Positions 44,001 through 53,230 of a DNA stretch of 64,000 nucleotides are shown one piece after another. The notes beneath the pieces are model-generated. The model worked only from the letters and a program-made list of their open reading frames with translations, did not search any database and was not told where the DNA came from. The translations under genes and the position numbers were made by a program. The first letter of the stretch is position 1. Each line of letters opens with the position of its first letter. Source of the DNA: Ohtaekwangia kribbensis (lineage in GTDB: Bacteria; Bacteroidota; Bacteroidia; Cytophagales; Cyclobacteriaceae); assembly GCF_042676245.1 (NCBI RefSeq), contig NZ_JBHTKA010000001.1, positions 1,054,001-1,118,000 of the forward strand, read 5' to 3'.

Positions 44001-47000
44001 GTGTTGATATCAAATGTTATGGATACATCATCGGATGTTGCTGTACAAGATCCGTTTGTGATTGTCCAGCGGATTACATAAGTAGCTCCACCTGTACCGG
44101 AGAATGTTGTTGTCGGACTTGAATCATCTGCGAAGACACCACCCGTTCCACTTACTACTGTCCACTGACCTGTACCTACCACTGGTGCATTCGCTGCTAA
44201 TGTAGCAGGACCGCATACAGTTTGGTCAGGACCAGCATTGGCAGGTGTCGGAGCAGCTTCCAGTTCAATTGTTACCTGGTCGGATGTTGACGCACATGTA
44301 TTCGCGATGGTCCACTGAAGAACATACGTCTGTCCTGCTGTACCGGTGAATACTGTCGCAGGATCATTATCATCTGCGAAGCTTCCGCCTGTACCACTTA
44401 CTATAGTCCATGTACCGGTACCACTTGCAGCTGTGTTCGCAGCCAATGTAACGGTGGTAGCACATACACTTTGATCAGGGCCGGCATCCGCTACAGTCGG
44501 TGCAATATCAAATGTGATCGTTACATCGTCTGTGCTTGGTGTACACGTTCCTGTTGTACTGATTGTCCAACGTAATACATAGGTAGTACCTGCTGTACCG
44601 GTAAATGTACTGGTAGGGCTTGATGCGTCACCAAAATTACCACCTGCTCCACTCACAATACTCCATGCACCAGTACCCACTACCGGATTGTTTGCCGCGA
44701 GTGCTGTTGATGTATTACAAACCGACTGGTCTGGACCCGCATTGGCTGTAGTCGGTGTATTGATATCGAAAGTTATAGATACATCATCTGTACTTGGTGT
44801 ACATGATCCGTTGCTGATTGTCCAGCGGATTACGTATGTAGTACCACCTGTACCAGAGAATGTTGTTGTAGGATTTGTATCATCTGCAAAGCTTCCACCT
44901 GTTCCACTTACAATTGACCATTGACCCGTACCAATTGCCGGTGTGTTTGCTGCTAATGTAGCAGGACCACAAACGGTTTGATCCGGACCTGCATTCGCTG
45001 GTGTAGGAGCTTGTTCAAATACAACTTCAACATCATCAAAGGTAGTTGCACATGATCCGGTTATCGTCCAGCGCAATACATACGAGGTTCCTGCTGTACC
45101 TGTGAAAGTAGTTGTAGGAACTGCATCATCGCCAAAGCTTCCACCTGCTCCACTTACTATAGTCCACTGTCCTGTACCTATAATCGCAGTGTTTGCTGCT
45201 AGTGGTGTAGATGTACCACACACGGATTGGTCAGGACCAGCGTTTGCTGTTGTTGGAGTATTGATATCAAAGGTAATCGACACATCATCTGTACTTGGTG
45301 CACATGATCCATTGGTGACTGTCCAGCGAAGTACATAGGTAGTGCCGGCAGTACCTGTGAAGGTTGTTGCAGGATCTGCATCATCGGCAAGATTTCCTCC
45401 CGTGCCACTTACTATAGTCCACTGACCTGTTCCAACGGTCGGGCTATTGGCCGCCAATGTAGCAGGACCACAAACGGTTTGGTCAGGACCTGCATTTGCT
45501 GTTGTCGGAGCAGCTTCCAGTTCAATTGTTACCTGATCAGAAGATGTACCGCATGAGTTCGCGATTGTCCACTGAAGAACGTATGTCTGTCCTGCTGTAC
45601 CTGTGAACACAGTAGCCGGATCATTATCATCCGCAAAACTTCCACCGGTACCGCTTATAATTGTCCAGGTGCCTGTACCGATGGTAGCAGTATTGCCAGT
45701 CAGCGTTGCTGTTGAAGCACACACACTTTGATCTGTACCGGCATTCGCTGTTGTAGGAGTTACTTCAAAAGCAACAGTTACATCATCTGTACTTGGCACA
45801 CAGCTTCCGCCTGTGCTTATCGACCAGCGTAATATATAGGTAGTTCCGGCAGTACCGGTAAATGTACTGGTAGGACTGGCTGCGTTTCCGAAGCTTCCGC
45901 CTGTACCACTCACGATGCTCCATGCTCCTGTACCTACTACCGCTGTGTTAGCAGCCAGTGTAGTGGTTGTGTTACATATAGATTGGTCAGGGCCAGCGTT
46001 TGCTGTTGTTGGCGTGTTGACATCAAATGTAATGGACACATCATCCGAACTTGCTGTACAGGTTCCGTTGGTGATTGTCCAACGTAATACATAGGTAGTA
46101 CCTCCTGTACCTGAGAATGTTGTTGCAGGATCGGCAATATCTCCAAAGCTTCCTCCTGTACCACTTACGATTGTCCACTGCCCCGTTCCAACGGCCGGGT
46201 TATTGGCTGCTAATGTAGCAGGACCACATACCGTTTGATCAGGACCTGCGTTCGCTGCAGTCGGAGCCTGATTGATTGTTATCACCACATCATCTGTACC
46301 TGCATCGCATAAACCTGCAGGATCATTTGTAGTCAATGTAAGTGTAACCGTACCTGCAGCAACTTCCGCTGCGCTTGGTGTATAGACTGCATTCAACGTG
46401 CTGGCGTTCGGAGTAAATGTTCCGGTACCGCCACTCCAGGTTCCGCTTGTAGCAGATCCGCTAACCGATCCGGCCAGCGTTACTGCACCACCTGAACATA
46501 TATCCTGATCTGTACCTGCATTTGCAGTGGCAGCGTCATCTATAGTAATCGTTACGTTATCCGTTGCTGCTGTACATGCTCCCGCAGGATCATTGGTAGT
46601 TAATGTCAACGTTACTGTACCCGCAGCGATCTCGGCTGCGCTTGGAGTATATATAGCATTGAGTGTTGTATTGTTCGGAGCGAATGTGCCTGTACCACCA
46701 GACCATGTAGCCGATGATGCAGAACCTCCAATAGTACCTGCCAGCGTAACTGTACTACCCGCACAAATATTCTGGTCTGCACCCGCATTCACGGTTGCGG
46801 CAGGACTAATGGTAATGGTTACGTTATCACTTACTGGTGCACAAGGTCCGCTGGTAGTAAGTGTTAAGGTTACTGTACCCGCTGTAACTTCTGCAGCACT
46901 CGGTGTATAGACTGCATTTAATGTTGTATTGTTTGGTGTAAATGTACCGGTGCCTCCGCTCCAGATTCCTCCTGTAGCTCCGCCACCAACTGCACCAACC

Positions 47001-50000
47001 AATGTTATTGAACTACCAGCACAAATAGCTGAATCAGGACCGGCAGTTACCGTTGCTGCAGGACTAATGGTGATTACAACATTATCTGTTAATGTAGAGC
47101 ACGGGCCCGTAGTTGTAAGCGTCAGGGTTACCGTACCGGCTGTAACTTCTGCAGCACTTGGCGTGTATACTGCGGTGAGCGTGCTGGCGTCTGGAGCAAA
47201 TGTTCCGGTTCCTCCACTCCAGATTCCTCCTGTAGCGGAGCCACCTACTGATCCGGCCAGCGTTACCGTATTACCTGCGCATATAGTTTGATCAGGTCCG
47301 GCATTTACAGTGGCGGCAGGGCTAATGGTAATGGTTACGTTATCACTTACCGCTGCGCATGGTCCGGCAGGATCGTTCGTTGTTAATGTTAATGTTACTG
47401 TACCCGCGGCAATTTCTGCTGCGCTCGGAGTATATACTGCACCGAGTGTGTTAGCGTTCGGATTGAATGTTCCGGTACCACCTGACCATGTAGCCGATGT
47501 TGCAGAACCTCCTATCGTACCCGCTAAGGTAACAGTACCGCCTGCACAAATTGTTTGTGCTGTACCTGCATCAACAGTAGCGACAGGGTTGATCGTAATT
47601 ACTACATTATCAGTTCCCGCTGCGCATGGACCAGTCGTTGTTAATGTCAACGTTACTGTACCTGCCAATACTTCCGCGGCACTTGGTGTATATACTGCAT
47701 TCAGCGTGTTAGCATTCGGAGCAAATGTTCCTGTGCCACCACTCCAGGTACCTCCTGTAGCAGCACCACTTACAGATCCTGCCAGCGTTACTGTGCTGCC
47801 TGCGCATATCGTTTGATCAGGTCCGGCATTTGCCGTAGCTGCCGGACTGATGGTAATCGTTACATTGTCCGTTACTACTGCGCATGGCCCAGTCGTTGTA
47901 AGCGTTAAGGTTACTGTACCGGCTGTAACTTCGGCAGCACTTGGTGTATATACTGCATTGAGTGTGTTAGCGTTCGGAGCAAATGTTCCGGTGCCGCCAC
48001 TCCAGGTAGCACCCGTAGCAGAACCTCCTATAGCACCGGCAAGTGTTACCGTATTGCCTGCACAAATCGTTTGATCAGGTCCGGCGTTTACAGTGGCGGC
48101 AGGATTGATTGTAATGGTAACGTTATCCGTTAGTGTTGCGCATGGCCCGGTCGTTGTAAGTGTTAAGGTTACCGTACCGGCTGTAACTTCTGCAGCACTT
48201 GGAGTATAAACAGCATTCAGTGTAGTCGCATTCGGAGCAAATGTTCCGGTGCCTCCGCTCCAGGTTCCGCCGGTAGCAGATCCGCCCACTGTTCCTGCAA
48301 GTGTTACCGTATTACCAGCACATATACTTTGATCAGGACCCGCATTTACAGTAGCAGCAGGATTGATTGTAATTGTTACGTTGTCTGTTACAACTGCGCA
48401 TGGCCCGGCCGTTGTAAGCGTTAAGGTTACTGTACCCGCTGTAACTTCTGCAGCACTCGGTGTATAGACTGCGTTCAGCGTAGTAGCGTTTGGAGCAAAT
48501 GTTCCGGTACCGCCACTCCAGGTTCCGCTTGTAGCAGAACCACCTATTGTACCGGCCAGTGTTACGGTGTTACCCGCACATATACTTTGGTCAGGTCCTG
48601 CATTTACAGTTGCTGCGGGAGTAATGGTTATCACTACATTGTCGCTCACCGCCGGACAACTTCCTGCAGGATCGTTGGTAGTTAATGTCAACGTTACTGT
48701 ACCCGCTGTAACTTCTGCAGCACTTGGTGTATATACAGCGTTCAGTGTGTTGGCATTCGGAGCAAATGTTCCTGTACCGCCACTCCACGTTGCACTGGTA
48801 GCTGAACCTCCAATAACACCTGCGAGTGTTACTGTATTACCGGCACATATAGTTTGTGCTGTACCGGCATCAACAGTGGCAGGTTGATTTATTGTGATTG
48901 TTACATTATCTGTAGCGGCCGTACATGCTCCCGCTGGATCATTCGTTGTTAATGTCAACGTTACGGTACCCGCTGTAATTTCTGCTGCACTTGGTGTATA
49001 TACTGCATTCAGTGTAGTTGCATTCGGAGAAAATGTTCCGGCACCACCACTCCACGTTGCACTGGTAGCTGAGCCACCAATTGTACCTGCGAGGGTAACG
49101 GTGCTTCCACCGCATATTACCTGTGCTGGTCCCGCATCCACTGTTGCGGCTGGTGAAATAGTGATCGTAACATTATCCGTTGCTGCCGGACACAGACCCG
49201 TTGGATCATTGGTAGTTAACGTAAGGGTTACTGTACCCGCTGCTACTTCTGCAGCGCTTGGTGTATATACTGCATTGAGTGTAGTAGCATTCGGAGTAAA
49301 TGTTCCGGTACCACCACTCCACGTTGCACTGGTTGCTGCACCTCCTATCGTTCCTGCGAGAGTAACTGTGCTACCGGCACATATAGTTTGTGCTGTACCG
49401 GCATCAACCGTAGCAGGTTGATCAATAGTAATAGTCACATTATCGGTTGCTGCAGTACATGCTCCTGCAGGATCATTGGTAGTCAACGTCAGCGTTACTG
49501 TACCGGCAGTAATTTCTGCTGCACTTGGTGTATATACTGCATTCAGTGTAGTCGCATTCGGAGAAAATGTTCCGGTACCTCCACTCCACGTTGCACTGGT
49601 AGCTGAGCCACCAATAGTACCTGCGAGTGTTACTGTTCCACTTCCACATATAGTCTGAGCTGCACCAGCATCTACAGTCGCAGCTGGAGAGATTGTAATC
49701 GTTACGTTATCCGATACAGCAGGACATGAGCCGGCCGGATCGTTCGTAGTCAAGGTTAGTGTTACTGTACCTGCAGCAACTTCTGCTGCACTTGGTGTAT
49801 ATACTGCATTTAAAGTAGAGCTGTTCGGAGCAAACGTTCCGGCACCTCCACTCCAGGTTGCACTGGTAGCAGAACCTCCTATAGTTCCCGCCAGGGTAAC
49901 AGTACCTCCTGCACATATAGTTTGAGCAGTTCCAGCATCAACCGTTGCAGCCTGGTTTATAGTAATGGTAACATTATCCGTAGCAGCTGTACATGCTCCG

Positions 50001-52720
50001 GCAGGATCGTTGGTTGTTAACGTCAACGTTACTGTACCGGCTGTAACTTCCGCAGCACTTGGTGTATAGACTGCATTGAGCGTGTTGGCATTTGGAGCAA
50101 ATGTTCCTGTACCACCACTCCACGTTGCACTGGTAGCTGAGCCACCGATAGTACCGGCAAGGGTAACGGTGCTTCCTCCGCATATTACTTGCGCAGGACC
50201 AGCATCAACAGTTGCAGCTGGTGAAATAGTAATCGTAACATTATCCGTTGCTGCCGGACACAGACCTGCAGGATCGTTTGTTGTCAATGTAAGCGTTACA
50301 GTACCAGCGGCCACTTCCGCAGCGCTTGGTGTGTATACTGCATTTAAAGTAGAGTTGTTCGGAGAGAATGTACCCGAGCCACCGCTCCAGGTTGCTGTAG
50401 TTGCTCCTCCACCTATAGTTCCTGCCAAAGTAACTGTACTTCCGGCACATATAGATTGCGCTGCACCGGCATCAACCGTTGCGACCGGATCAAGTGTGAT
50501 CGTCACATTATCAGTAGCGGCTGTACATGCTCCGGCCGGATCGTTGGTAGTTAACGTTAGCGTTACTGTACCGGCCGTGATCTCAGCTGCGCTTGGTGTA
50601 TATACTGCATTGAGTGTAGTATTATTAGGAGAGAATGTTCCTGTACCGCCACTCCAGGTTGCACTGGTAGCTGAACCACCAATTGTACCGGCAAGCGTTA
50701 CAGTGCTGCTTCCGCACACAGTTTGTGCAGGACCAGCATCCACCGTTGCGGCTGGTGAAATGGTAATCGTAACATTATCCGTTGCTGCCGGACATGAACC
50801 TGCAGGATCATTCGTAGTAAGCGTAAGGGTTACAGTGCCTGCAGCAACTTCAGCAGCTGTAGGTGTATATACTGCAGTCAGTGTGTTGGCATTCGGAGAA
50901 AATGTACCAGCGCCTCCACTCCAGGTTGCACTGATCGCTGCTCCGCCAATAGTTCCGGCTAATGTAACAGTGCTTCCGGCACATATAGTTTGTGCAGGGC
51001 CGGCATCTACCGTTGCTACAGGATCCAGCGTAATCACAACATTATCAGAAACTGCCGGACATGCACCTGCAGGATCGTTCGTTGTTAAGGTTAAGGTTAC
51101 AGAACCTGCTGTAATCTCCGCAGCACTTGGTGTATACACTGCTGTGAGCGTTGTATTATTAGGAGAAAATGTTCCTGTACCGCCAGACCAGGTTGCTGAT
51201 GTAGCGGAACCTCCTATCGTACCGGCTAATGTTACCGTACTGCTTCCGCATACAGTTTGCGCAGGACCAGCATCAACCGTTGCTGCCGGACTTATCGTAA
51301 TTACTACGTTATCCGTTGCTGGCAAACATGGACCTGCCGGATCATCCGTAGATAATGTTAATGTAACGGTACCAGCCGTTCTGTCATTTACACCCGGAGT
51401 ATAGATCGCATTCGGGTTTGTTATATTATTGAATGTACCATCACCGGAAGTGCTCCAGGAAACACCGGTTGCCGATCCACCAAAAGTACCTGCCAATGTC
51501 ACTGTGTTACCAGCGCATATCGTTTGGGCAGGACCTGCGTCTACCGTAGCCGTTGCATTGATTGTAATAACAACGTTATCACTCACCGCCGGACAAGGTC
51601 CGAGTGGATCGTTGGTAGTTAATGTAAGCGTCACTGTGCCTGCAGTTATTTCTGCAGCACTTGGCGTATAGGTAGCATTTAAAGTTGCATTGTTAGGAGA
51701 AAATGTACCGGTACCTCCGCTCCAGGTTGCACTGGTGGCGGAACCTCCAATAACACCGGCTAATGTAGCGGAACCTCCGTTACATATAGTCTGAGGTGCA
51801 CCAGCATCTACCGATGCAGGCGTACTTCTTGTAATGGTTACCGTTGATGTTGTTCCCGAACAGGTAAGTCCTGAATCAGTTATAGTCCAGCGAAATACAT
51901 TGGCCCCAAAAGACAAATTACCAACCGTAGTAGTTGGTGAGTTAGCATTTGTGAAAGTTCCGGTTCCTGATACAACTGTCCAGGTTCCGATCTCTCCGGT
52001 GCCTGCTGCATTACCAGCCAGTGTTGTATTATCGGCACAAACTGTTTGATCGGCACCTGCATTCGCTTGTGTTACGACTGGTATAGTAACCGATATAGTT
52101 GTCTGGCATCCGTTGGCATCTGTTGCTGTTACTGAATAAGTACCCGCGTCTATATCTGTTCTGTCTTCCGATGTTGCTCCGTCTGACCATAAAAATGTAT
52201 AAGGCGATGTACCACCTGATGCAGTTATGTTCACGTCACCTTCACCTATACCCACGGACGGATTACAATCGGGATTAATTGAGTTTACCGTAATTGCCAG
52301 TGGGTTGGTTGGTTCGTCTATAGTAACAAATGATGTTTTACGTTCACAGACAATGTTACCAGTACCGCTGGCCTGAACAATAACTCTATATTGACTTACT
52401 CCAGTATTGGCAGGAATACCAAATGTTTCTGCACCCGGTTCAGTAAGCGTACCATTGCCTGTTGTAAAGGTTACAGACGTGCTGGATGTCGTTACACTTC
52501 CCAAGAGTGTTAACCCGCTATCATCATAATATAAATCGTAACGATAAGGAGCCACACCAGTATTGACGGTTACGATAATCTGACCATCGTTACCACCGTT
52601 ACAGTTTACATCCTGACTGGAGACATTTGTTGTTAAACATTGGCCTATAGCCGTGTGTGACGATAATAAGACTAGTGGGAATGCTAAGGCTAAAAAATAT
52701 TTGTAAAGAGTTTTCAGCAT
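41027..52720 (-). CDS. Giant repeat adhesin (3897 aa) with T9SS type-B C-terminal sorting domain
   Basis: Signal peptide 1-27 (ending SSHTAIGQ), then two SprB-type units (~30-215), a transitional Ig-like unit (~216-300), 21 type-A repeats (~301-2150), 12 type-B repeats (~2151-3158), four or five further Ig/SprB-like units, and the C-terminal gliding-motility sorting module (IYIPNIFTPNEDGSNDVFF, LVITDRWGKQVYS, DGIYFYRLKI). Type-A repeats are mostly 89 aa (six are 86 aa), with consensus blocks TVTLAGTIGGSATSATWSGG, VYTPSAAE and DNVTITI. Type-B repeats are 83-86 aa with GTGTWTIVSGTGGSF and LRWTITN blocks. Each carries two cysteines, probably one disulfide. No PorP/SprF gene adjoins it; a small secreted protein gene ends 3 bp upstream. 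Likely role: long stalk-like surface adhesin. Confidence 0.95.
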   Translation of the reverse strand: MLKTLYKYFLALAFPLVLLSSHTAIGQCLTTNVSSQDVNCNGGNDGQIIVTVNTGVAPYRYDLYYDDSGLTLLGSVTTSSTSVTFTTGNGTLTEPGAETFGIPANTGVSQYRVIVQASGTGNIVCERKTSFVTIDEPTNPLAITVNSINPDCNPSVGIGEGDVNITASGGTSPYTFLWSDGATSEDRTDIDAGTYSVTATDANGCQTTISVTIPVVTQANAGADQTVCADNTTLAGNAAGTGEIGTWTVVSGTGTFTNANSPTTTVGNLSFGANVFRWTITDSGLTCSGTTSTVTITRSTPASVDAGAPQTICNGGSATLAGVIGGSATSATWSGGTGTFSPNNATLNATYTPSAAEITAGTVTLTLTTNDPLGPCPAVSDNVVITINATATVDAGPAQTICAGNTVTLAGTFGGSATGVSWSTSGDGTFNNITNPNAIYTPGVNDRTAGTVTLTLSTDDPAGPCLPATDNVVITISPAATVDAGPAQTVCGSSTVTLAGTIGGSATSATWSGGTGTFSPNNTTLTAVYTPSAAEITAGSVTLTLTTNDPAGACPAVSDNVVITLDPVATVDAGPAQTICAGSTVTLAGTIGGAAISATWSGGAGTFSPNANTLTAVYTPTAAEVAAGTVTLTLTTNDPAGSCPAATDNVTITISPAATVDAGPAQTVCGSSTVTLAGTIGGSATSATWSGGTGTFSPNNTTLNAVYTPSAAEITAGTVTLTLTTNDPAGACTAATDNVTITLDPVATVDAGAAQSICAGSTVTLAGTIGGGATTATWSGGSGTFSPNNSTLNAVYTPSAAEVAAGTVTLTLTTNDPAGLCPAATDNVTITISPAATVDAGPAQVICGGSTVTLAGTIGGSATSATWSGGTGTFAPNANTLNAVYTPSAAEVTAGTVTLTLTTNDPAGACTAATDNVTITINQAATVDAGTAQTICAGGTVTLAGTIGGSATSATWSGGAGTFAPNSSTLNAVYTPSAAEVAAGTVTLTLTTNDPAGSCPAVSDNVTITISPAATVDAGAAQTICGSGTVTLAGTIGGSATSATWSGGTGTFSPNATTLNAVYTPSAAEITAGTVTLTLTTNDPAGACTAATDNVTITIDQPATVDAGTAQTICAGSTVTLAGTIGGAATSATWSGGTGTFTPNATTLNAVYTPSAAEVAAGTVTLTLTTNDPTGLCPAATDNVTITISPAATVDAGPAQVICGGSTVTLAGTIGGSATSATWSGGAGTFSPNATTLNAVYTPSAAEITAGTVTLTLTTNDPAGACTAATDNVTITINQPATVDAGTAQTICAGNTVTLAGVIGGSATSATWSGGTGTFAPNANTLNAVYTPSAAEVTAGTVTLTLTTNDPAGSCPAVSDNVVITITPAATVNAGPDQSICAGNTVTLAGTIGGSATSGTWSGGTGTFAPNATTLNAVYTPSAAEVTAGTVTLTLTTAGPCAVVTDNVTITINPAATVNAGPDQSICAGNTVTLAGTVGGSATGGTWSGGTGTFAPNATTLNAVYTPSAAEVTAGTVTLTLTTTGPCATLTDNVTITINPAATVNAGPDQTICAGNTVTLAGAIGGSATGATWSGGTGTFAPNANTLNAVYTPSAAEVTAGTVTLTLTTTGPCAVVTDNVTITISPAATANAGPDQTICAGSTVTLAGSVSGAATGGTWSGGTGTFAPNANTLNAVYTPSAAEVLAGTVTLTLTTTGPCAAGTDNVVITINPVATVDAGTAQTICAGGTVTLAGTIGGSATSATWSGGTGTFNPNANTLGAVYTPSAAEIAAGTVTLTLTTNDPAGPCAAVSDNVTITISPAATVNAGPDQTICAGNTVTLAGSVGGSATGGIWSGGTGTFAPDASTLTAVYTPSAAEVTAGTVTLTLTTTGPCSTLTDNVVITISPAATVTAGPDSAICAGSSITLVGAVGGGATGGIWSGGTGTFTPNNTTLNAVYTPSAAEVTAGTVTLTLTTSGPCAPVSDNVTITISPAATVNAGADQNICAGSTVTLAGTIGGSASSATWSGGTGTFAPNNTTLNAIYTPSAAEIAAGTVTLTLTTNDPAGACTAATDNVTITIDDAATANAGTDQDICSGGAVTLAGSVSGSATSGTWSGGTGTFTPNASTLNAVYTPSAAEVAAGTVTLTLTTNDPAGLCDAGTDDVVITINQAPTAANAGPDQTVCGPATLAANNPAVGTGQWTIVSGTGGSFGDIADPATTFSGTGGTTYVLRWTITNGTCTASSDDVSITFDVNTPTTANAGPDQSICNTTTTLAANTAVVGTGAWSIVSGTGGSFGNAASPTSTFTGTAGTTYILRWSISTGGSCVPSTDDVTVAFEVTPTTANAGTDQSVCASTATLTGNTATIGTGTWTIISGTGGSFADDNDPATVFTGTAGQTYVLQWTIANSCGTSSDQVTIELEAAPTTANAGPDQTVCGPATLAANSPTVGTGQWTIVSGTGGNLADDADPATTFTGTAGTTYVLRWTVTNGSCAPSTDDVSITFDINTPTTANAGPDQSVCGTSTPLAANTAIIGTGQWTIVSGAGGSFGDDAVPTTTFTGTAGTSYVLRWTITGSCATTFDDVEVVFEQAPTPANAGPDQTVCGPATLAANTPAIGTGQWSIVSGTGGSFADDTNPTTTFSGTGGTTYVIRWTISNGSCTPSTDDVSITFDINTPTTANAGPDQSVCNTSTALAANNPVVGTGAWSIVSGAGGNFGDASSPTSTFTGTAGTTYVLRWTISTTGTCTPSTDDVTITFDIAPTVADAGPDQSVCATTVTLAANTAASGTGTWTIVSGTGGSFADDNDPATVFTGTAGQTYVLQWTIANTCASTSDQVTIELEAAPTPANAGPDQTVCGPATLAANAPVVGTGQWTVVSGTGGVFADDSSPTTTFSGTGGATYVIRWTITNGSCTATSDDVSITFDINTPTTANAGPDQAICNTSTTLAANTAVVGTGAWSVVSGTGGVFGDASSPTSTFTGTAGTAYVLRWTISTTGICTPSTDDVTISFDVTPTVANAGADQTVCATTTTLAGNVATIGTGTWTIISGTGGSFADDNDPATVFTGTAGQTYVLQWTIANACASTSDQVTIKLDAAPTVANAGPDQGLCGVFVTTLAANSPTVGTGVWTIVSGTGGVVINPLSPTSQFVGVAGNSYTLRWVITNGSCTPSTDDVVINFSASPVATSPVTICVNNPAPVLTATAPGATSFKWYLFTAPATRTLLATTTTGTFTPGAELIRTAPGTFTYEVTAVYACGESPATQIVVNVSNTGSCAGGTGNCATVKITPNPKPATCTLSNGSVTFTIDPLVPAINNEGVIIRIDGVSSTNLNITRTNYNDTTFLNLPMGTYTYTIVYGDSSCIKPGTFTIDQSGTVGTPVASNIVQPVCAGTPTGALTLSVAGEAGNLLEWSLDGVNWTSFTAGSQITGIPAGAAPTFEVVISVRRNASDPCNAAVTVVMQDANPAINATFDITSSTCNGNDGAITNITASGGVGGPYQYSLDGTTFQTDNEFTDISGGSYTLTVKDNIGCVQTFTAAVTFPGFIDFTTSVVSATCTNNGLSGKLAIRFNDPGTYQAGISADPLVEPTKYRSYTTFDPSNDVPLTFDSLGRGTYYVFAKGASALCATRQGPFTIDGVYALTFDIVPICNDNEVSIALTNITGEPGTPFEIQVFKKFTSTAMETTPVASIPVTNSVLLDYDDHTFLQLPDEYQIQITQVQSSSFCLLSSELVDYKVTPHLFAQVGVTSESYPDILTGKMQVTRFTGGQIPYEVRIELDSASVGGQAFQTDWEEVLLNNNLQYEKNYSNIPAGRYNVQVRDSIGCVIEVVGRVPLDTDIYIPNIFTPNEDGSNDVFFIRNLPDADAKLVITDRWGKQVYSTNSYQNNWDAEGVSDGIYFYRLKIADGSAITGWVEVLRGAKP
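43247..46270 (-). repeat. Type-B tandem repeats of the adhesin (12 copies)
   Basis: Twelve in-frame units of 83-86 codons. They follow a higher-order pattern: alpha (VCGPATLAAN), beta (NTPTTANAGPDQ) and gamma (FADDNDPATVFTGTAGQT), in the order abg, ab, abg, abg, a. The gamma unit is missing once. This implies duplication of a roughly 250-codon trimer. Confidence 0.85.
46271..51820 (-). repeat. Type-A tandem repeats of the adhesin (21 copies)
   Basis: Twenty-one in-frame units, mostly 267 bp (89 codons), six of 258 bp. Units 3-12 alternate between two subtypes (ending CTAATDNVTIT/CPAVSDNVVIT versus CPAATDNVTITIS/CPAVSDN), consistent with five copies of a ~534-bp dimer. Units 13-16, 18 and 19 lack three codons (TTxGPC form). 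Confidence 0.88.
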
Positions 52721-52723
52721 ATA

Positions 52724-53065
52724 TTATTTCCCTCCTTTTAGATCAATGAATTCTGAAACTTTATTTCTGCACAGGAAGTCCTGCTCATTATGGAAGGCAA
52801 CTTTTACTACATAACTCTTGTCAGTCGCAAGGTTTTCAAACAAAAAGCTCTTCGCGTTTGAACCAGAAAACTCTTTCACCACGATTTCATTTATTCCTTC
52901 GTATTGAATCAGTTTACCCGAGAACTCTCCTGAACCGGAAACATTCACTTTAATACCGTTGCGAACAGAGGATACCTTAACTGAAGATTTGCAGGTTGAT
53001 TGTGCCCGACTTACAAAGGATATACCTATTGAAAGTAAGACAATGAAGAATAGTGAAATTCTCAT
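52724..53065 (-). CDS. Small secreted beta-rich protein upstream of the giant adhesin
   Basis: A 113-aa protein with a clear signal peptide (MRISLFFIVLLSIGISFVSR then AQ). The mature ~91 residues are beta-rich, with ENLATDKSYVVKVAF resembling the F-G region of a fibronectin-III-like sandwich, and two cysteines (in STCKSS and DFLCRNK) near the ends that could pair. It has no sorting module. Its stop is only 3 bp from the adhesin start on the same strand, so the two genes form one operon. It may cap, chaperone or anchor the adhesin, taking a place held by PorP/SprF in the other locus; that is speculation. I do not recognise a named family. Confidence 0.85.
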   Translation of the reverse strand: MRISLFFIVLLSIGISFVSRAQSTCKSSVKVSSVRNGIKVNVSGSGEFSGKLIQYEGINEIVVKEFSGSNAKSFLFENLATDKSYVVKVAFHNEQDFLCRNKVSEFIDLKGGK

Positions 53066-53110
53066 TTTTTTAAGGATGAGTTGGATTAATCTATATTCTA
53101 AATATTATTC

Positions 53111-53155
53111 AAAAAATTATTGTAACCGTCTTTATTGAATAAAGATGGGGTTACA
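53111..53155 (-). terminator. Terminator of the 53231-53779 gene
   Basis: An inverted repeat (arms around 53121-53135 and 53138-53155; GTAACC pairs with GGTTAC and TCTTTATT with AATAAAGA) is followed on the minus strand by a T run (complement of 53111-53116), 75 bp after the stop. Confidence 0.75.
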
Positions 53156-53160
53156 CTACT

Positions 53161-53192
53161 CAGTTCAAAAAATTCGTACAGTTCAAAAAATT
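53161..53192. repeat. Two direct copies of a 14-bp word upstream of the adhesin operon
   Basis: CAGTTCAAAAAATT occurs at 53161-53174 and 53179-53192 (18-bp period). It lies 96 bp upstream of the small secreted protein start and could be a regulator site of the adhesin operon. The spacing differs from the 21-bp LytTR sites. Confidence 0.45.
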
Positions 53193-53230
53193 AACTTCCC
53201 TTAATTCGTATGTACTATTTTCTTAAAAAA

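Noticed and set aside
50076..51404. Long open frame on the plus strand (442 aa) and many others antisense to the adhesin repeats
   Set aside because: They are mirror images of the near-identical repeats, with the same period as the real gene and no features of their own.
43247..51820. Regular periodicity that could be mistaken for a CRISPR array
   Set aside because: Period is ~250-267 bp, fully in frame with the protein, with no unique spacers.
53161..53192. LytTR site ahead of the adhesin operon
   Set aside because: Period is 18 bp, not 21, and the 9-mers ACAGTTCAA and TCAGTTCAA break the last position of the consensus.
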